From the NCBI RefSeq assembly GCF_004121075.1, contig NZ_RHLN01000003.1, positions 1-64,000 of the forward strand: a stretch of DNA of 64,000 nt. Reading direction: 5' to 3'. Source of the DNA: Lutibacter sp. HS1-25 (GTDB lineage Bacteria; Bacteroidota; Bacteroidia; Flavobacteriales; Flavobacteriaceae). Each line of letters starts with the position of its first letter. The first letter of the stretch is position 1. The notes beneath the pieces were generated by a model, which saw only the letters and a program-made list of their open reading frames with translations, made no database searches and had not been told where the DNA came from. This document shows, one piece after another, positions 60,780 to 64,000 of this stretch. Both the position numbers and the translations under genes were made by a program.

Positions 60780-61640
60780 ATGATTTTAATTGCAGACGGT
60801 GGCTCAACCAAAGCCGATTGGATTTTACTAGATAAATATGGCGTTCAGGTTTTTAAAACCAGAACTGAAGGTTTAAATCCTGAAATTCTTAGTGAAAGCC
60901 TAATGACAAGTAGAATTCAAGAAAATAAAGAGCTGTTAGATTGTAAAAATCAGGTTACAGAGGTTTATTTTTATGGAGCTGGTTGTGGAACTGAAAAGTT
61001 GTCATTGCTGCTAAAAGCTGTTTTTGAATCATTTTTTGTGAATGCTAAAGTTGTTGTAAGAGAAGATACTTACGCTGCTGTTTATGCAGTAACTACAAAA
61101 CCTGGTATAGTTTGTATTCTTGGAACAGGCTCTAATAGTAGCTATTTTGATGGTGAAAAGGTTGAGACAAGAATCCCTTCATTAGGATATATTTTAATGG
61201 ATGAAGCCAGTGGTAATTATTTTGGAAAAAAATTAATTCTCGATTATTTTTATAACAGAATGCCTAGTAATCTTGCGAAACATTTTGAAACGCAATTTGA
61301 TTTAGATGCTGATGTTATTAAAAAGAATATCTACAAAAATGAAAATCCAAATGCTTATTTGGCCAAATTTGTAGAGTTTATTTTAAGAAATGAAAGAAAT
61401 GATTACTTTAATGAAGTTTTGCGTAAAGGAATGACAGAATTCTTTGAAAATAGAATTTTGACCTACCCTGAAGCTAAAAGTCTTCCAGTACATTTTGTTG
61501 GTTCTATTGCCTATTTTGCGCAAGACGCTATAAAACATGTTGCCAATTTAAATAATATTGAAATTGGAAACATTGTAAGGCGTCCTATAGATGGTTTAAT
61601 TGAATACCACAGAGAACAACTTAAGTTAGAGCAAATCTAA
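60780..61640 (+). CDS. BadF/BadG-type ATPase, N-acetylglucosamine-kinase-like
   Basis: A 286-residue cytoplasmic protein of the ASKHA (actin-like ATPase) fold. The phosphate-1 motif is ILIADGGSTKADWILLD at the N-terminus. VREDTYAAVYAVTTKPGIVCILGTGSNSSYFDG (near 97-130) contains the phosphate-2 region, and PVHFVGSIAYFAQDAI (near 238) is the adenosine motif. These proteins are annotated as GlcNAc kinases in many Bacteroidota, often next to glycolytic genes. Phosphorylation of free glucose is conceivable, given the adjacent locus, but unproven. It lies 23 bp after gapA. Its last 15 bases overlap the convergent murF gene. Confidence 0.8.
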   Translation: MILIADGGSTKADWILLDKYGVQVFKTRTEGLNPEILSESLMTSRIQENKELLDCKNQVTEVYFYGAGCGTEKLSLLLKAVFESFFVNAKVVVREDTYAAVYAVTTKPGIVCILGTGSNSSYFDGEKVETRIPSLGYILMDEASGNYFGKKLILDYFYNRMPSNLAKHFETQFDLDADVIKKNIYKNENPNAYLAKFVEFILRNERNDYFNEVLRKGMTEFFENRILTYPEAKSLPVHFVGSIAYFAQDAIKHVANLNNIEIGNIVRRPIDGLIEYHREQLKLEQI

Positions 61641-62882
61641 AATTCTTTCTAAAGCCATTCCTCTGGAACCTTTAATTAGAATTGTAGTATTGTTTAAAAA
61701 ACTAATTTTTGAAGTTTTAAAAGCTTCAAAACTTTCATAAACAAAAGCATTTTTTACACTCGTTGTAGAAAATGCTTTTCCTATTAAATGTACTTCTTCA
61801 AAATCAAGTGAAGTAGCTAATTCAGCTATTTTTTGATGTTCTAAAGCACTTTCATTACCCAACTCAAACATATCTCCTAGAAATATAACTTTGTGCTTGT
61901 CGGCTAATTGGTTAAAGTTTTCTAGTGCAGCCTGCATACTACTTGGATTTGCATTGTATGCATCTAAAATAATTTTATTTGTTCCTTTTAAAAGTATTTG
62001 AGAACGATTGTTTGATGGAATATAATTTTCAATGGCAATTTTAATATCATCTGTAGATACATTAAAATAATTACCAATAGCAATAGCTACCGCAATATTG
62101 TTATAATTGTATTTGCCAATTAATTGACTGTTGATTGTTGTATTTTTAAATTGGACAACTACAAACGGGTTTGCTTCAATAAAGCTTACAGTATCACTGT
62201 TAAATTCAATTGTTTCTATGCCTTTAGATTGTGTAACTTGTTTAACATCATCAGTATTTATAAAGGCTTTTCTATTTGTATTTCGCAAAAAATCATACAA
62301 TTCAGATTTTGCTTTTACAACACCTTCAACACTTCCAAAACCTTCTAAATGTGCTTTGCCAAAATTTGTAATATAACCAAAATTTGGTTCTGCTATCTTA
62401 CATAAAAACTCAATTTCTTTTAGGTGATTTGCACCCATTTCAACAATGCCAATTTCGGTTTCTGGTGTCATTGAAAGTAAAGTCAAAGGAACTCCAATAT
62501 GATTGTTTAAATTACCAACAGTTGCGGTTGTTTTGTATTTTTTAGACAAAACAGCATTAATCAACTCTTTGGTAGTTGTTTTACCATTGCTTCCTGTAAG
62601 TGAAATAATAGTTGTGTTTAGTTGTTTTCTGTGATAGTTAGCCAATTCTTGTAATGTACTTAAAACATTTTCAACTAAAATTGTTTTATCGCTGGTTTGA
62701 TATGCTTTTTCATCAATTATAGCAAAACTAGCACCTTTACCAATAGCTTCATTGGCAAATTCATTTCCGTTAAAGTTATCGCCTTTTAATGCAAAAAATA
62801 AGCTTCCGTGTCTTATTTTACGAGTATCGGTATCAATTAATTTGTGTTCTAAAAAAAGCGTATAAATATTTTCAATATTCAT
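61626..62882 (-). CDS. murF: UDP-N-acetylmuramoyl-tripeptide:D-alanyl-D-alanine ligase
   Basis: A 418-residue cytoplasmic Mur ligase that adds D-Ala-D-Ala to the UDP-MurNAc tripeptide. The N-terminal domain has DTDTRKIRHGSLFFALKGDNFNGNEFANEAIGKGA (the MurE/MurF substrate domain). The P-loop is SLTGSNGKTTTKELINAVL (near residues 93-111), then TEIGIVEMGANHLKEIEFLC (near 152) and the C-terminal LDAYNANPSSMQAALENF (near 302), specific to MurF. Length is slightly short for the family (about 430-450), as is common in Bacteroidota. It lies downstream of gldJ on the same strand, but a strong terminator separates them. Confidence 0.94.
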   Translation of the reverse strand: MNIENIYTLFLEHKLIDTDTRKIRHGSLFFALKGDNFNGNEFANEAIGKGASFAIIDEKAYQTSDKTILVENVLSTLQELANYHRKQLNTTIISLTGSNGKTTTKELINAVLSKKYKTTATVGNLNNHIGVPLTLLSMTPETEIGIVEMGANHLKEIEFLCKIAEPNFGYITNFGKAHLEGFGSVEGVVKAKSELYDFLRNTNRKAFINTDDVKQVTQSKGIETIEFNSDTVSFIEANPFVVVQFKNTTINSQLIGKYNYNNIAVAIAIGNYFNVSTDDIKIAIENYIPSNNRSQILLKGTNKIILDAYNANPSSMQAALENFNQLADKHKVIFLGDMFELGNESALEHQKIAELATSLDFEEVHLIGKAFSTTSVKNAFVYESFEAFKTSKISFLNNTTILIKGSRGMALERILDLL

Positions 62883-62934
62883 TTAAATAGGTTTTAAATA
62901 ACTGTTTGGAAATTTTTTTTTAACGGTAAATATA

Positions 62935-62970
62935 AAAAAAACCTCACTGAGTTTTTCAGTGAGGTTTTTG
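62935..62970 (-). terminator. Terminator between gldJ and murF
   Basis: The stem ACCTCACTGA / TCAGTGAGGT (62941-62950 and 62956-62965), extended by A/T pairs on both sides, lies just after the gldJ stop in the leftward direction. The A-run at 62933-62940 becomes a T-run on the minus strand. Confidence 0.85.
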
Positions 62971-62986
62971 TATATGTTAAATTAGT

Positions 62987-64000
62987 TTAATATCTAACTT
63001 TTGTCGTTGATGGTTTTCTTCGTTTATAAGTCATAGAACCAACTCTGTCTGTTGCACAACGGAAACCAATGAAGTTAGTCGACATATATTGTGGTAAATA
63101 GCGTCTTTGAGCAGAATCTAACCAGTAAGCTCTATCTTGCCAAGATCCACCTTTATAAACTCTAGTTTCGTCGCTAATTAAAGTGTTTCTAACCTTTTCG
63201 TCATATTGTTGTATTATTAAACCGCTTTCCCCAATTTCACGAGGTTTTACTGGAGAGTTGTACATTCTAGGAGCAGATTCCATTTCATCTTCGTCTTGTT
63301 CATAAGATTTTGTAGATGCTAAATCACCATCTTTTGCGTTAACATTGTATGCTTTTTCGTAATTATTTCGCATATAAGCATCACGTTTGGTGATTGGAAT
63401 ATATTTAATTTCTCCTGGCATATATTTTGGAACCATTTGACCGTTGTCTAAAGTGTCAAATTCAACAGAATTATCATCAATAATAACGACTTTACCTTCA
63501 GCATCTATCATTTTTTTGGTGAATAAATTCCCTCTAAAATAATTAAAATCGTTGGCATCGTTATCTATTATTGGTCTGTAAACATCAGCAACCCACTCAG
63601 CAACGTTACCAGACATGTCATACAATCCAAATGCATTTGGTTCATAAGATTTTACTTGAATTGTAATATCAGCTCCATCATTACTCCAACCTGGTACACC
63701 ACTATAATCACCTTTAGAAAGTTTAAAGTTGGCTAACTGGTCTCCTTGATATTTAGATGCAGCGTTACGTGTATATTTGCTTTTCCAAGCGTATTTTTTA
63801 CGACCTCTAATGTTGTTATATTCTCTGTTTTCAACAATTGCTTTTGCAGCATATTCCCATTCGGCTTCAGTTGGTAATCTAAATTTTAATGCCAATACAC
63901 CATCAGAAACTTTAACTTGTCTTAAATCTCCAGATCTTCCATAATTGTAAATTGTTGAATCACCTTCAAATAACAATTTAGGGTTAGATAAATAAACTTC
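62987..64000 (-). CDS. gldJ: Gliding motility / T9SS lipoprotein GldJ (N-terminus outside window)
   Basis: The frame is open to the right edge of the window. The visible 337 residues are the C-terminal part, starting EVYLSNPKLLFEGD. It has the SUMF1/formylglycine-generating-enzyme-like fold: FRLPTEAEWEYAAKA, NAFGLYDMSGNVAEWVADVYR (near residues 118-138 of the visible part) and RVYKGGSWQDRAYWLDSAQRRYLPQYMSTNFIGFRCATDR near the end. In true formylglycine-generating enzymes the region after GGS carries two catalytic cysteines. Here those positions are not cysteine, so it should be non-enzymatic, as expected for GldJ. GldJ is needed for gliding and for stability of the T9SS motor lipoproteins. 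The tail KRRKPSTTKVRY is basic. The signal peptide and lipobox lie beyond the window. Confidence 0.9.
   Translation of the reverse strand, partial: EVYLSNPKLLFEGDSTIYNYGRSGDLRQVKVSDGVLALKFRLPTEAEWEYAAKAIVENREYNNIRGRKKYAWKSKYTRNAASKYQGDQLANFKLSKGDYSGVPGWSNDGADITIQVKSYEPNAFGLYDMSGNVAEWVADVYRPIIDNDANDFNYFRGNLFTKKMIDAEGKVVIIDDNSVEFDTLDNGQMVPKYMPGEIKYIPITKRDAYMRNNYEKAYNVNAKDGDLASTKSYEQDEDEMESAPRMYNSPVKPREIGESGLIIQQYDEKVRNTLISDETRVYKGGSWQDRAYWLDSAQRRYLPQYMSTNFIGFRCATDRVGSMTYKRRKPSTTKVRY

Overview
The window is strongly AT-rich chromosomal DNA from a Bacteroidota species, almost certainly a member of the Flavobacteriaceae. The evidence is a full SusC/SusD/SusE/SusF starch-import locus, a type IX secretion (T9SS) C-terminal sorting domain, the gliding lipoprotein GldJ, a fused isobutyryl-CoA mutase, DUF5723, DUF5522 and DUF4136 proteins, and repeated upstream boxes of the form TAnnTTTG (the Bacteroidota -7 element) with no clear Shine-Dalgarno sequences. 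I see no rRNA, tRNA, CRISPR array, prophage or insertion sequence. Nearly all genes have recognisable relatives. The open questions lie in regulation, small genes and a few uncharacterised envelope proteins.

Layout, left part (1-32.3 kb). A repeat-rich secreted surface protein runs off the left edge (1-1561). It is followed by an Mpl-like Mur ligase, the potassium uptake pair trkA-trkH, and radC. Next is a surface-polysaccharide group: a deacetylase-like protein, a FemAB/GNAT-like acyltransferase, a GT4 glycosyltransferase and a Wzx-type flippase. A YjjG-type nucleotidase and a three-gene exported cassette follow (lipoprotein, DUF5723 protein, unknown exported protein), then a methyltransferase. 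The 1148-residue coenzyme B12-dependent mutase IcmF comes next, then purU, a DUF4136 lipoprotein, a 56-residue cysteine-rich DUF5522 protein, a BtuF-like metal-receptor protein, pyrF, an orphan OppB-type permease, tpiA, prmA, clpS and a SIMPL-domain protein. This part ends with a three-gene biotin-dependent acyl-CoA carboxylase operon and a 103-residue glycogen-binding-like protein.

Layout, right part (32.6-64 kb). Positions 32.6-58.4 kb form one alpha-glucan (starch/maltodextrin) utilisation locus around a LacI-type regulator at 44.5 kb. Leftward from the regulator run susC, susD, susE and susF, then a terminator, a large T9SS-exported GH13 amylase and a two-domain lipoprotein. Rightward run a maltose-type MFS transporter, beta-phosphoglucomutase, a GH65 maltose phosphorylase, and after a gap GH31, GH13, GH97 (SusB-type) and GH13 enzymes. 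Inferred flow: the surface amylase and SusDEF bind and cut starch, SusC imports oligosaccharides, the periplasmic GH13/GH31/GH97 enzymes release maltose and glucose, the MFS carrier imports maltose, and phosphorylase plus phosphoglucomutase yield glucose and glucose-6-phosphate. Next come pfkA and gapA (glycolysis), an N-acetylglucosamine-kinase-like protein, murF, and gldJ, which runs off the right edge.

The most useful observations are: (i) two related palindromes, one perfect over 20 bp, on either side of the LacI-type gene, which look like its operators; (ii) two places where a terminator's T-run is also the -7 box of the next gene, one of which predicts a leaderless mRNA; (iii) Phe609/Gln797 in the B12 mutase, which points to isobutyryl-CoA rather than methylmalonyl-CoA; and (iv) heptanucleotide tandem repeats at the 3' ends of pyrF and radC, one of which supplies the pyrF stop codon.
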